From Triplophysa rosa (taxonomy: Eukaryota; Chordata; Actinopteri; Cypriniformes; Nemacheilidae), in NCBI RefSeq assembly GCF_024868665.1, contig NC_079891.1, positions 19,036,471-19,100,470 on the forward strand: a stretch of 64,000 nt of DNA. Reading direction: 5' to 3'. This document shows, in pieces, positions 1 to 12,240 of the stretch. Below the pieces are notes generated by a model. That model did no database searches. It saw only the letters and a program-made list of their open reading frames with translations, and had not been told where the DNA came from. A program made the position numbers and the translations under genes. The number at the start of each line of letters is the position of its first letter. Position 1 is the first letter of the stretch.

Positions 1-254
1 GTGTCCCTAAATATTTGTTCAGTCAGTTCGCAAGCTTGTTTAAATATTTTAAGTTCACACATGGCGGCCTGACGGATCGCTGTTAAGCTCGGCTCACATC
101 ACCATATTAAAATGTTTTAAAAACGTGAGCCACAGAATTAGTTTACATTACTTATAGGTAGAGATGCACCGAATGTTCGGCAACCGAAAATGTGAAATGG
201 CCAAATAAATTTTACCGTACATAACGTGTGATATGAACAAGCAGCAACAAGCGC

Positions 255-263
255 AGAGAGAGG

Positions 264-308
<45 letters not shown>
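255..308. repeat. (GA)n microsatellite
   Basis: A run of GA dinucleotides, slightly interrupted at its left end. The open frame across it on the minus strand is only Ser-Leu repeats. About 80 bp to the left, near 162-190, is a sequence resembling a hAT terminus (TAGAGATGCACCGAATGTTC), but no matching right end was found. Confidence 0.9.
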
Positions 309-311
<3 letters not shown>

Positions 312-1480
312 GCTTTATTAATGCAGCAAACATGTCGGCAGTGTGTGGAGCATTTTAAAGTGTCAGAACTTGCCGCGCCGGAGTACATTTCTGAATGAAA
401 GCGTCTTTACCGGTCGGTAACTTGTGTACTTCAGACTGGAGCTAGCAGTCTGACAGTAGCCCTGTCGTGCTCAACATACTTTGACATCATACAGTGGACG
501 CGTGCACATAATTCCATATACTAAACAACTGAAACGATTCCACGAGTAACTCAAGTAATTCGAATACAAAAAAAGCCTCGTTTAATCCATTTAACTACAG
601 TACACACGGAGCACTGCGTTTCCCCACGGACCGTTATTACTAACACACAGCCCGCTAAACTCTGTACATGTTACAGGGCTCTCAAGTCTCACGCATTCAC
701 CGTGAGACACACGCATTTTAGTCTGTTCACACGCTCACACTTATTTCTCATGCTGATAAATAAGTGATAGCTTATTGAAATGGTGAACTGCTATTTTACT
801 TAGTTTTAGTCTATTTTGCGAGTGAAACTTGTTTTCCGGCTGCATGGAGTCCATAAAACTAGATTCGGACTAGTGGATGCCAAATCCTGTTATTTACACA
901 TGTCAACTCTCTGTTCTGAGTGTCTGAGTGAATGAACTGCACAGTTTAACGTGCTACACGCGTGATGCTCATGAATTTGTCTGCGTCTGCGCTTCATGAG
1001 GACATGAACTTCATCTCCAGAGTTGTTCTGAGAGTTTATTTCAGAACATTTTACTGAGTGAAGCTGACACACTAAAAAATAAGCGTCTTCCGACGACCTG
1101 CCAAAATAAAAGTCTGGTTAACTCTGTATTTTTATGTGGACAAATATATTACTATTTAATAGTAAAAAATATACTAAAACTAATTTAGATAAACTAAATG
1201 CATCATGCATAAGCTGAAGCATATTCATGCATATTCTTTCTATTTTTATTAATGTTTCTTATTTATACATTTGTATTAGGCCTATATTGCATTTTGAATG
1301 TAATATGGCAATGGAATGTACTAAATGGGCTTAGTTTTCACAGATATTAATGTATGCAATTTCAGCAATAAATATGTAATTTTTTCTAAAAAGGAAACAA
1401 ATTAGTTGTTCATTTAAGAGACCTGTCTTATTTTCTCTTGTATATTTAGAGTTGCTCTTTAATAAAGAAGAAGTACTTAT
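309..1480. other. No gene seen; probably decayed hAT interior
   Basis: No exon-like coding sequence is visible. The stretch near 540-620 and the AT-rich part near 1100-1480 lie to the left of a recognisable hAT right end at 1481-1556, so much of it is probably the interior of that element. This is inference; no left terminus was identified. Confidence 0.35.
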
Positions 1481-1556
1481 TATCCGAATACCCGATTAAT
1501 CGATGGAAAATCAGTAGAATACTCGATTACTAAAATAATCGATAGCTGCAGCCCTA
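1481..1556. mobile_element. hAT-type right terminus (fragment)
   Basis: The text runs through repeated ATCGAT and CGATTA motifs and ends in AGCTGCAGCCCTA, the mirror of the TAGGGCTGCA termini typical of fish hAT MITEs. The left end and target duplication were not found, so only a fragment is called. Confidence 0.55.
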
Positions 1557-1694
1557 ACAACTTGTCAAAGGATGTTCTGTGCATCACGGCCACGAGTGCA
1601 CCTTCTGAGAGAACAGTGACAGTCAGCTTTTTGTGGGCGGAGTTTGGAGGAGAGACGTGAACTGAAATGGTTGGCAGTTAGAATTGCTTGAATG

Positions 1695-2382
1695 TAGGGC
1701 TGTCACGATTATTAAATAATCGTCTCATCATCGCGATTGTTTGTCCTCATCACTATGGTTTCAGATCATCGCAATTATTGCACATCTCTATAGAAGACAC
1801 TAGGGGGAGCTGTGGTGCCTGCATATTACATATTTTAGTGTATATATTGTAACTAAAGCATGGTAATACTTGTCAAATGTACCACCACAACACAATAAAA
1901 ACTAAAGCATATACCATAAAAATAACCTGCAGTACAATTTAATATTATTTAAGCTAATCTCAGTGTGAAAACCAGTCCACCAAAATTTCAATAACATAGA
2001 AGTCCAATTTTATTGTAGTCTTGTAAGTGAGAAAAAAAAGACTAGAAGCATTTCTATGACGATAGCATTTTAATGGTGGCTTCAATTAACTCCTGATCAA
2101 CTTACAAGTATTTGGCAGTTGTATTATTGACAGGTAAAAGCCTAAACCTTAAATATATGATGAACCAATATTTTCCGATGTATTTCCAAGAAAAAAACTG
2201 AGTCTATAGTCTTATAATATAATACAGTCTTATATTCAGAACAATATGGTAGTTTCAAAGCTGAATAAAAAATGTATGAGAATTAAATGCCAAAGCTCTA
2301 AAACAGACAATTAATCGTCATAACCGCAATGATTTACTAGATAATTAATCGTCAGCAAAATTTCAGAATCGTGACAGCCCTA
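1695..2382. mobile_element. hAT MITE, copy 1
   Basis: The element starts TAGGGCTGTCACGATTATTA and ends GAATCGTGACAGCCCTA, which are matching terminal inverted repeats. The flanks are CTTGAATG (1687-1694) and CTTGGATG (2383-2390), an 8-bp target duplication with one mismatch. There is no coding capacity. A close relative lies at 5714-6399. Confidence 0.9.
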
Positions 2383-2414
2383 CTTGGATGTTTTTTTTTC
2401 TTTAAATCATTGAA

Positions 2415-2960
2415 TTAGGGCTGGGCGATATATCGTGCGATTCTTATGCTCTCAGTTTCTCAATAGCTATGTCTCGTTTCGGAAGGCTGCGTCCTTGTGT
2501 CCTCTTGAGCCCAAACAAAATATTATAGTTTGGTCTCTTATGCTGCGTTCACACCAAATGCAAACCAAGCGTTTTGCGCGAATAAATTATTACAAAGAAG
2601 ATCAATGCAAAGACACGAATAGACGCAACACGAATTGGCCAGCATTCGCGGAATTGCGTCTTCCGCGCAAGTTGAAAAAATTAGTGCGAAGAGCTCATTG
2701 ACGCCTTATGTTTGACACAGCCGGATGTGTGAAGACACTCCCCGTGACGTTTTTCGCTTCACTAACGTGAACTATTCCCGCGAGCAGAGCCGTTGAAAAA
2801 CACAGTTACAACACTCGATCTCGCCGCCGTGTGGTCACGTGGTTCATGGAGTGCTCAATAGTTCCAAACAAATCCGTGCTGTCAACCTATTTGAATGGAT
2901 TTTAGCAGGACAGACAACAGCAACTATATTTGCATAAATTTTGCTAAATATATTAGCACA
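2415..2960. other. hAT-like and CG-rich repeat fragments, no gene
   Basis: It opens with a hAT-like left terminus (TAGGGCTGGGCGATATATCG) that has no visible right partner. A TGCTGCGTTCACACC repeat and CG-containing sequence follow. The open frame at 2435-2701 reads through these repeats and shows no domain. Confidence 0.4.
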
Positions 2961-2969
2961 TTGTGTAGG

Positions 2970-3440
2970 CAGGGCTCTAGACTAACACTTGAGAGAGGTG
3001 GCACTGGTGCTACCAAGTTATTCAGTTGGTGGCACCAGCCCTTAATTTGATAGCATTAGCTTCACACGCAACACATTTCGTTAACTTTGCCGTTTTGTAC
3101 ATTAGCCGGGGAAATTCTTGTATTCTGCATATTTATTTCAGTTGCAAGATTGAGCGCTTCACTCGTCTGCTCTTTCGGTCCTTCGCCTCTTACCCGCGAA
3201 TCACGTCTTTGGGGGCGGGGGCACTGATAAGTGAATGGTTGAAGGAGGGGAGACAAAAATGAGTGACTGAATGCACCGCTTGCACAATATAACACTTATG
3301 CGCATTAAATTTATAATACTCAAAAATTATATATTGATCAGTTTGGCAGTCGCACTGGTGCAACCATTAAGAAAAACTTGTCGTACTGGCAGGAAAAATA
3401 GTCGCAAAATGCGACCATTTAGTCGCAGTCTAGAGCCCTG
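2970..3440. mobile_element. hAT MITE with perfect target duplication
   Basis: The terminal inverted repeats are CAGGGCTCTAGAC at the left and GTCTAGAGCCCTG at the right. The flanks are a perfect 8-bp duplication, TGTGTAGG (2962-2969 and 3441-3448). The right duplication overlaps the first bases of another hAT terminus at 3445, so this copy landed at the tip of an older element. Confidence 0.92.
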
Positions 3441-3444
3441 TGTG

Positions 3445-3540
3445 TAGGGCTGGGCAAAAAAAAATCGAAAAATCGATTAATCGTTTTTTAAAATGCGGTC
3501 GATTCAATATCGAGTCTCAAAAGCTGTGAATCTATTTTTT
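3445..3540. mobile_element. hAT-type left terminus (fragment)
   Basis: Begins TAGGGCTGGGCAAAA and continues with ATCGATTAATCG motifs typical of hAT MITE ends. No right end was found, so its extent is unknown. Confidence 0.5.
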
Positions 3541-4812
3541 TCTTTCATATTTCCGCAAGCACTGAACATTCATTAACGTGAATATTATTGCTACTACTAT
3601 CCACTAAATGTCACTTTTATTTTTACAACCAGTGGATGAAATTTTGTCAACAGGGAGCGTATCGTTCATTCATTGCATAATTAACATGGCAGATGCGGGT
3701 GTGTCGTTGAAATTTAACATCACCTTCACATAAAAGGCAGCAGTTCAGATCTATGAACTCTCAAGCAAGCAGCACAAGAAAGGTGAAGTTAGTTCAGGTC
3801 TATATATAGTGTCCTCAACAGGTCCAGAAGACTCGCATTAATAAAGCTCTGCCTCCCTAGGACAGTGTGGACACAGATGTAGGATGCACTATAATGTGCT
3901 TTTTCATTTAAGTTAGCAGCAACTCATACTGTAAATCTTCTGTCTGATGGACCTGCTTTGAAGAAAAGTAGCATCTGCAACATGATTAAACCCTGCTGTT
4001 GATGTGGTAACAAATAAAAAAATGCATGGCAATGTAATGACTACCTTGCAGAGAGAAAATGCTATTTAGTTTGCTTATTACATGCCTCTATAGGAGCATT
4101 CTCATAAGCCAGGCTGATCACATTTCATTCTAACTTAAATTATAATGTACTCGATAGAGCCGTTCCGATCCATTAATAAAGAGACAAGAGAGCCTCATTT
4201 GGGTGTAGTCAAATGCATCTACAGCTCAACGCCTGGAAAACATCTTTAAACAGACTCCATGATCAAGTCCTTTCATGCAGACATACAGTTCACTCATGAA
4301 GTGTTTGAGATAGAACCGTTGCTTTTCTGACTAAACCAGCAAGTGTAGACAAGACAGGTGAAGATTTTATAACTGATCAGATCCCAGTACTTTTACTCAT
4401 TGGTGAATGAAGAACAAAAGCCATGAGAGGCAAAACAATCCCTCAGGCCATGTCCTCATTCGACCTTTTTTTTTTATTGCCAAATCTGTGCTTCGGTCAC
4501 TTGTTGTTCATCCATAATTGCACTTTTCTGTCACAGACAGAAAATATTGGCATATAATATATATAGCCATTTTATACTTATTTGTCATATAGGCTAGTTA
4601 ATTATGCACTGCTAAAACAACACAACATGACCGAAGAAAGATTGTTGTGTAATGTGAGCAGTGCAACAAATGTGGTAGCGTGACAGTCGTGTAATGAAGG
4701 CACAGACTTATTTTCTTAGCACAATGTCTCCCAACTTTTGTTTGTCTCATGAACACTTATTTCCATCAGTAAGCCTCAAGCAACCATCATCAACACTACA
4801 AACAAAAATGCT
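3541..4812. other. No gene or clear repeat seen
   Basis: AT-rich sequence with only short open frames and no recognisable domain, tRNA or terminal repeat. It may include the interior of the hAT fragment that starts at 3445. Confidence 0.4.
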
Positions 4813-5713
4813 TTAAAGGTCCGGTGTATGATATTTAGCGCCATCGAGCGGTGAGGTTGCGAATGGCTGACACAGAACAAAGATGTTGTCATCTTGTTGT
4901 CGTGGTGGGTGCTTTGTTGGGTGAGGTGCAATAGGTCTAGAATAGTTTTTTATTATAACATGTAAATTATGCATTCTGGCACACTCTGACATGAAAAAAG
5001 ACAATAATTGTCACACCAGCCACAATTTGCTGGTCTAAATTTATTTCTGCAGTCTTTCGGCCTGCGCAAGTTTTTCAAGTGCACATGACACCTATGGAGC
5101 CTATGGATTTTGGTCGAATTTGAGATTTTCATAAAAAAATAAGTACATTTCCCTCGTCTCGCGATCCCAATGCTCCAAGTCGTAATTAAACATCTTTATT
5201 TAAAGATGAGTAATTAAGAGTTATTAAGAGCTTTCATAAAAAAAGAAAGTTCAAAAAGCATATATAAAGCAATACAAAAGTAATACGCACGGCTCCTGAC
5301 GACATATAATATAAATAAATATCATCTGTAAACTACAGCTTATGCAACTGAAACTTTGGACGAATATCAATCACACCAAGGTGCCTTGCTCACATAGAAG
5401 GACAGAGCCCTAGAAGTGGAAATTCGAAAGGGAGATTGGCAACTGTTTGGATTTTTTTCTAGTTGTTATATCTCATGTGAAAAGACGAGTAGATCGCAAG
5501 CCCACCAGTGTAGGCCTATGTGTGTGAGAAGGGGGGAGTCTCTCGCCAAAATTATGTTGGGTGTCTTCACAAAAAACACTGCGTGTATTCTGTCAACAGA
5601 CTGTCATTAGTAACTGCAGTTGTGGCATTACGCCACAAAGGAGGCGCTGTTTCATTATCAGCCCAGTGAAGAGTTGCAGTACAAGAGCTAATAGGAGCTG
5701 TATTAGCTGTGTG

Positions 5714-6399
5714 TAGGGCTGTCACGATTATTAAATAATCGTCTCATCGCGATTGTTTGACCTCATCGCGATGGTTTCAGATCATCACAATTATTGCACA
5801 TCTCTATAGAAGACACTAGGGGGAGCTGTAGTGCATCTGCATATTGCATATTTTAGTGTATATATTGTTACTAAAGCATGGTAATACTTGTAAAATCTAC
5901 CACCACAACACAATCACTTAAAAAAAAAAAAAACATATACAAATGCAGTACAATTTAATATTTAAGCAAATCTCAGTGTGAAAACCAGTCTACCAAAATT
6001 TCATTAACACACAAGTAAAATTTTATTGTAGTCTTGCAAGTGAGAAAAAAACAGACTAGAAGCTTTTCTATGACTGATAGTATTTTAATGGTGGCTTCAA
6101 TTCACACCTGATCAATTTACTTAATTTACAAGTATTTGGTGGTTGTATCATTGACAGGTAAAAGCCTAAACCTTAAATATATGATGACCCAATTTTTTCC
6201 TATGTATTTCCAAGAAAAAAAACATAGTCTTGTATTCAGAACAAATCAAAAATCTATGAGAATTAAATGTCAAAGCTCAAAAACAGACAATTAATCGTCA
6301 TAATCGTCAAAGCCCTAAAACAGACAATTAATCGTCATAATCGCAATGATTTATCAGACAATTAATCGTCAATCAAATTTCATAATCGTGACAGCCCTA
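5714..6399. mobile_element. hAT MITE, copy 2, nested in the TTAA element
   Basis: It has the same termini and nearly the same interior as the element at 1695-2382. It is flanked by a perfect 8-bp duplication, GCTGTGTG (5706-5713 and 6400-6407). It contains a short internal duplication of the AGACAATTAATCGTCATAAT module near 6286-6336. No coding capacity. Confidence 0.93.
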
Positions 6400-6600
6400 G
6401 CTGTGTGTTTCATGGCTTTTCATGTGAATATTGTTTGTTTTGCATCCAAGTACGTTCAGTTTTTAAAAGGTTTCTTAAAGGCGCAGTTCTTGAAAATCAG
6501 CGGCCACTAGCTTTGTATTATAGTTTTGCAACGAATCTCTGAGTCATTTGCCCACCCCTCCCTTTCGAATTACAACGGTGGCCGCAACAGTAAAAAAAGA

Positions 6601-6642
6601 TGTCGTCTACTGAGACAGCGGATAGTAGTGATACAAGCAGGT
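6601..6642 (+). CDS. Transposon-borne first exon (plus strand)
   Basis: An ATG follows an A-rich stretch and opens MSSTETADSSDTS, a short acidic, Ser/Thr-rich start. It ends at a good donor (AGCAG followed by GTAAGG). The rest of the protein was not found. The exon lies in the TTAA-flanked element and faces the minus-strand exon at 7032-7243. Function unknown; it could be the first exon of an element-encoded protein whose body has been deleted. Confidence 0.4.
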
Positions 6643-7031
6643 AAGGCAATATATTAACGTAATTAATCTTTTAACATGTATTCTATTGCGAAAGTTACTG
6701 TTACAATTCTATAATTAGATATATTTCTTGCGTGCTATCTAGTACACGCTGAGAGTAGTGAAGTAACTAAAGTTAGCTAATCGTAAATAGCAACGCTGTT
6801 CAAAGCGTTTGATCTGACAGCGACATAGGCAGTTAGGTGTAAGTTAGTAGACGTTTGTCTCCACCTTTGTAAAGTCAGGAACAACTGGAGTACGTACCGC
6901 AGGGACGGAAAAACATTATTATTCGGAGGTTATGGCCATTTGTATAAAATGCTAACGTTACCATTTCAACAAAACAGTTGTTTGGTAAACATTGAAAATG
7001 TGGAAACATAGAAAATGTTGAATTATCTTAC

Positions 7032-7243
7032 CAGTCTAGCAGAAAACAGGCAACTTCGGCGTCGCCTTGAAAACATTTGTCTTTCAACAGTGCCTTCCAT
7101 CTGGTAATAGATACACCGATGTTTATCCTGGATTTCTGCCGCCGTTTGTCTCTAATTCGTCTGGCAGCATCACGTTTGCGCTTCTTTGACGACGGAGATT
7201 CACGCTCTGTCAGCTCTTGTGCACAATACGCATGGTCCTCCAT
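7032..7243 (-). CDS. Transposon-borne basic exon of unknown function (minus strand)
   Basis: Starting at the ATG at 7243 this reads MEDHAYCAQ, then a very basic stretch (KKRKRDAARRIRDKRRQK), then a hydrophobic-aromatic motif containing TRWKALL and ending ACFLLDW. It closes at a consensus donor (GACTG followed by GTAAGAT). The basic block could be a nuclear localisation or DNA-binding segment. I recognise the style as recurrent in fish transposon-derived hypothetical proteins but cannot name a family. The intact reading frame and splice donor are seen directly; a role in transposition is inference. Confidence 0.5.
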
Positions 7244-8170
7244 TTTATCAAAACTTCTAAGACGGAACAATCAATTGCTTCAGCTAGACGACGACTACTC
7301 CTCCTCCTCTCCGTACTACGACTTACTACTTTGTGCGTCTTCAACTCAGTGATGACGCAAGCTGCGTCTAAAAACACACACGAAGACCAACATATACGAA
7401 ACGCGGTCTGTAGAGCTGTTTGTCCGTTAGAGCTTACTGTACAAAACATGGCTGCGCAACATAACAAATTCGATGTAGATAGGCCCGCTCCCTATGTAGA
7501 TACAACTGGTTTATTCTAAGGTAATAAAAACATAACTTTTCATTACGTAAGGTTTTTATACACATCTAAAGACACAGTTTTGTATGTTATATTGCATTTC
7601 TGTTAATAGATCATACAAAACATCCCGCACTGTACCTTTAAATTAACGTCGCATACATACTTTTTTTTTAAATCAGCGAATCATTCAGCTTTGCAAATTT
7701 AGTAAGACTGGTTAATTTAGTTGGCTATTGTGGGCTGAAAAGTTAGTTGAAAAGGATAAAAAACTTTATTTGATTTAAAAACATTTCTGTTTGGTTGAAT
7801 AAAAGTAATGTTTTATATAACTTAATAAATGTCATTTTCATCTAATTTTTATATTTTAATATGTAAAGTGTTTGGTTAAGTCACTTAAAAGGTACTGTAG
7901 GCCTTCACCTGCGTCAGATGCGAAAAAGCGAAACGAATACCCGACGAACCAAGTTTTCATATTAATGACGAAACGAATGTTCGCTTCTATTTGACGCCCG
8001 CACGGTAGATGGCGCTGATGGAGAATACATTTCACGCCTAAACATTAGGTGGCGCTCAACCTCTATTCAGGCTTCGGCTGCTGAGAAGAAGAAAAGCTTA
8101 AAGCTTAGCACATAGCAATACAGGCTACTAGTACTGTTTGCTTTACGTACTTAAAACAGCAGAACAAGAA

Positions 8171-8375
8171 ATAGATTTCTCCAGCAGCAGCAGCGAAGAT
8201 GAGTTTATTATTTTTTGCCTGAATAAGCAAAGGAAGTGAAAAAGACGATATTGGGTTCACCCGATTTTTGAGAAGAGAGAAGAGCACGGGGAGTTTAATA
8301 GATTGATCCAGGAGTTAAAGCTGTACCACGATCGTTTTCATCGTTACTTCAGGACGATGGTCTGGGGGTTAATTA
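8171..8375 (+). pseudogene. Harbinger transposase fragment
   Basis: The plus frame has an acidic Ser-rich lead (DFSSSSSEDEF), an in-frame TGA after NKQRK, then RRYWVHPIFEKREEHGEF and further on HDRFHRYFRTM. The WVHP and RYFRM-like signatures are the N-terminal hallmark of PIF/Harbinger (HARBI1-type) transposases. The catalytic DDE part is absent. With the stop codon and truncation, this is a dead remnant. Confidence 0.65.
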
Positions 8376-8622
8376 GTTACCAAATGGCATTTGCATTGCA
8401 GCTGTACTATTTAAACAGTTGTAAAATGTGTGTATACTTGACTTGATGTTTGTTTACATGTGCCTGTGCTTTCTACCTACAAGCAAAACTGCTTAGTTAT
8501 TGTACATAAAGAAAAAGAAATTTGAAGAAACTGATTGGATTTGATGACTTTTACCGGTACCGCCAATATATTTGTAATATCCCATACTACAACATAACAT
8601 GTGAATTGTATTCATATGAAAG

Positions 8623-8647
8623 ATTATATATATATATATATATATAT
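8623..8647. repeat. (TA)n microsatellite
   Basis: A short uninterrupted TA tract inside the Harbinger remnant. Confidence 0.9.
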
Positions 8648-9864
8648 TAGTTTATATATAGTTCATATATTTGAATGCCACCTCAAATTATGCCACAGAA
8701 CTTATTTTTTGTCCTGGTTTTTGTAGTCGCTGTGACTTTTTTCAAAAAGTTCTGTCTGTTCTGACACCAACGACAGTAACAACTCGACATCCATTCTCTC
8801 ACAACAGCTTTCTCAGCCTTTAGCGCCCCCGCGTGCCCTCAGTGGCTCTAGGCTCGTGACGAAAAATGCTCGATTCTTATTGGACGGTCCGTTTCTTCGC
8901 TTTGAGAATGGGGAAAGATTCGTCGCACTAGACGAAAAAACAACCTTCGCATTTTTGCCGCGCGGATATTCGCGGTCTATATGAAAGGCTACATAAGAAT
9001 CTATTGTTTTTGTTCTAGAACGTTATCGCAATGAACATTCGCACAGAATATTCGTGGGCAATCTGAACGGGCCTTAAGGATGGCACCACCTCCGCCTCAT
9101 TTTGAGCCAGGAAAAACCCTGTCTTGTTAGGTTAATGTGAAGTTATCTTTACATTGTGTTGTGAACATGATAAAAGTGTCTTTAATACACAATAATATCA
9201 TCATAAGAGCGTATTAAGACGAGCCCTTTCATTTTGCTTTAACACTATAAACAATAAAATATATACTTTTTCATACAAAATGACATGCACATTTTCTGTT
9301 GGTTCACATGAATTCAGTACTAATTTGGTCTGGTTTATTCAGAGTTTAAACAGTCTCTTTACTTGGCACTTAAAGCTTCTCTGTCAGCTCTGCCTCTTTT
9401 TAAATGATGAGCAGAACCAAACCACTGTCACCTGCAGTTAAATGCATAGACACAGGTAGTATTTTAAAACAATTTTAACACATATTTACATTTCAGTACA
9501 AATGTAACCACATTTAAAATTGTTCCACATAATTCTTCAGATTTTTCCAAAATTTTTAGCACAGAATTAACAAAAAAGTCTGCGGATTCCGTATGACCCG
9601 GTATTGAGTATATATATCGCTCTGAAATGAAAATAAAACTGCACATTGTCATTTCTGTGTGTTATGACTATTTATTATCAAAATATGTGTCAGTAATACA
9701 GCTGTTTGGGGGGAAAATGTCAATAATTGCATTGCAAGCTGATTTAAAGTGGGCCTCTAAATTTTCTGCTTGCGCTCCTAAAAATTTCAGTCAGGGGCTA
9801 CAGTGCTCCTAGTAAAAAAAGTTAGTCTGGAGCCCTGAGATGTACTCTTGTTTTGTAGTGAACC

Positions 9865-10213
9865 TAGGGCTGCTCGATTATGACAAAAAACATAATCACG
9901 ATTATTTTGGCCAATATTGAGATTCCGATTATTTAACACGATTACTCATTAACTTTTAAAACAACATAGAAAATAAATAACTTTGCTTTTAAACTGAATT
10001 CAACTGAAAAATAAATGTAAAGAAATAGCACAGCTGATCTGAACCACTGTAAGGAAGGGGGTGCGCTGTGGATTTATACCACGAGAAAAGAGAGGATCCT
10101 TGCAAAATGGAATGTGGCACAATAATAGTTTTACCTCGATTATTTTGTTTTTGTAATTGTTGAAGCCAAAATTGACAATTACAATTAATTTTTCGATTAA
10201 TTGCACAGCCCTA
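9865..10213. mobile_element. Short hAT MITE
   Basis: Starts TAGGGCTGCTCGATTATGAC and ends CGATTAATTGCACAGCCCTA. It is flanked by a perfect 8-bp duplication, AGTGAACC (9857-9864 and 10214-10221). It is 349 bp long and non-coding. Confidence 0.92.
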
Positions 10214-10221
10214 AGTGAACC

Positions 10222-11312
10222 TAACAAGAATGTTACACCAGAGATCCAAAGGATCTGAAATCCCATTCCGTTCAACTGGACTTGAAAACTTCACCACAGC
10301 ATACCCTTGCAACTTTAAATAGAGTTAAAATGCTTATTAGTACAACATAAACCAGATCAAGACTCATATATTCCTGACACAGACATAAAGTTTTGTGTCA
10401 TGTATCACTTAAAGGCATTTCCTCCAAGCAAACTGAGCTGCTAAAAGACTTTTAGGCAGCTTCCCAGCTGACTTTACATTAGATAAAAGCCTCACCTTCA
10501 CCCTGGTCCAACACAAGGTGCCCAACACCATTTTAGTAACATATACATGTTGAATATTTAAAATATTTCCTTTGGCATAATAACATAACAAGCTGGGCAA
10601 ATCTAAACCCAATTTAAGTTCTACACAAGTCTGAATTTTTGGAACTGATTCTAACCCTGCTGACCCACGCTAACCCTAAACGCTGATAAAGATCATATCA
10701 CTGTGCCCATGTATAATGCCTGTGCTCTGGTCACAATGACAGAGAGTGATAGTGGGCAGGAATGTAGAGGCGTTAAGAGAAACAAAAACACCGGCAGTGA
10801 TAATGATGACTTGGCTTACAGAAACACAGCAGCCAGAGCAGCAGGACAATAGTAGTAGTCTCACTGACAGCAACATACATAGTGGATAGTCTGGGGGGGA
10901 TTTAGACCGTCAGCAATTGGGGGGGCCACTGTCGCATTCCTCTCAACTCTACACCGATGCACCCATCCATTTAGCTCTCATCCAGTCATCAAGCCGGCAA
11001 ATGCAGCTATCCAGCCAATGATTCATCAGTGCATTTGAGCAGATCTGTCTGTCCATCTGTCAGCTAATATTAATCCAACCATCTATTTATCCTTTATTCG
11101 GCCTCTCCAGGTCTCAGTCATTTCAATAATGTCCAACAGACAATTGTGGACATATCTAATGATGAGCTAATAAATGAGATGCTGAAATATGTCAGCGAGT
11201 AAGACAACATGAAGAAAAGAGAGAGAGGTGCAAGAAACCACTTGAAGACCTATGTTTGCAGAACATCCTAGCGACAAATGGGTACTTATAGTTTTAAATT
11301 CTGTATTGTACC
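10222..11312. other. No gene seen
   Basis: Unique-looking AT-rich sequence. Short open frames on the minus strand (10409-10612 and 10676-10876) show no domain, no coding bias I can see and no supporting splice structure. Confidence 0.4.
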
Positions 11313-11445
11313 TACCTGTAGCTTAACTGGTAGAGCAATGCATTACCAGCTCAAATGTTGTGGCTTCAATTCCTAGGAAATACACATACTGATGAAATAT
11401 ATACCTTGAACGCACTTTAAGCCATATTGGATAAAACCTTCTGAC
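11313..11445 (+). mobile_element. tRNA-headed SINE, degenerate
   Basis: The head reads like a tRNA with an A-box-like TAGCTTAACTGGTAGAG and a decayed B box near GGCTTCAATTCC. The body then runs CACATACTGATGAAAT, ACCTTGAACGCACTTTAAG and TTGGATAAAA, the familiar tail of cyprinid tRNA-derived SINEs. It cannot fold as a tRNA gene. Relatives are at 12917-13067 (minus) and 37850-38000. Confidence 0.65.
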
Positions 11446-12240
11446 AAATCTTCTGTCAAAAATCTTAAAAACTCTTTTACTCATTCAATCTTGACATTTT
11501 GCATGGAGGTCAATCATAGAGAAGTTTAATAACAATCAATTGCCCCGTGTGCTCTTCAATCCTCCTCCGCATTCTGCGATTTTGTAATCAAATCCTCTGA
11601 TCTCATCCTATCAGTTCATTTATACAACATGCAATAGGAGCCTCTGCCATGTCCAATTTAATTCAACCATTAAACGTCACATTCTCCAAAGGACAGCCGT
11701 CCAAAACATTGAAGCTGGTACAGTACAATTAACCAAATAGAGTAAGGTTTACTAGCTACATGTCCTCCCCTTCAGAATTTGGCAATATTTTGGTGAGGTT
11801 GTTCTCTAGTCTTGGCTTCAGACTGCCATTCGGGCCATACATCCCACTCAACCGCCTATGACAAATCAAAATAACAGCAGATGGCACGTAAGAAGCACAA
11901 GATGCGAGCAAAATCGCCTAGCCTCGCATTTATAAACGACGGATATTTTCAGTTCACAAATCAGTGTGATGAACTCACATCAGTGTGATGAACCGTGATG
12001 TTTGGGTGGAAAGCTCACATGTGATGAGACTCAAGGCAGGAGTTTATGAAAGCGGTGTGGATTTACAGACACACGCCGAGACAATAGGCGAGCAGCATTG
12101 GTCATCCACAGATACGTGTGAGCTAACTGTACTATACCACCGTGCTATATTACCATACCATTTCCCTATAACCACAAACATAACGCGTGGTCGCCATTAT
12201 TAAACAGTGATGACTAAAGCTTGATCCTTATATCAGCAGC
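11446..12240. other. No gene seen
   Basis: No domain-bearing frame, tRNA or terminal repeat found. A tandem repeat of CATCAGTGTGATGAAC is visible near 11960-11995. Confidence 0.4.

Larger units (their letters stand above)
4813..7641. mobile_element. TTAA-flanked DNA transposon carrying two short exons
   Basis: TTAA at 4813-4816 and 7638-7641 bounds inverted termini: AGGTCCGGTGTATGAT at the left, and the reverse complement of the right end reads AGGTACAGTGCGGGAT. TTAA duplication is seen in piggyBac and Kolobok elements; which applies here is not clear. Inside are a plus-strand exon (6601-6642), a minus-strand exon (7032-7243) pointing at it, and a younger hAT MITE (5714-6399). No complete transposase is visible, so it is probably internally deleted. 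Confidence 0.75.
7900..9073. mobile_element. Decayed, internally deleted PIF/Harbinger element
   Basis: The left end begins GGCCTTCACCTGCGTC and the right end closes GATTGCCCACGAATATTC-like sequence followed by GGGCC TTA in the reverse sense, so the ends are imperfect inverted repeats. The right flank has the TTA expected of Harbinger; the left flank is GTA, a probable mutation. A broken transposase fragment lies inside at 8171-8375. A (TA)n tract sits at about 8623-8647. Confidence 0.6.

Noticed and set aside
148..333. Ser-Leu-rich minus-strand frame
   Set aside because: Translation of the (GA)n repeat.
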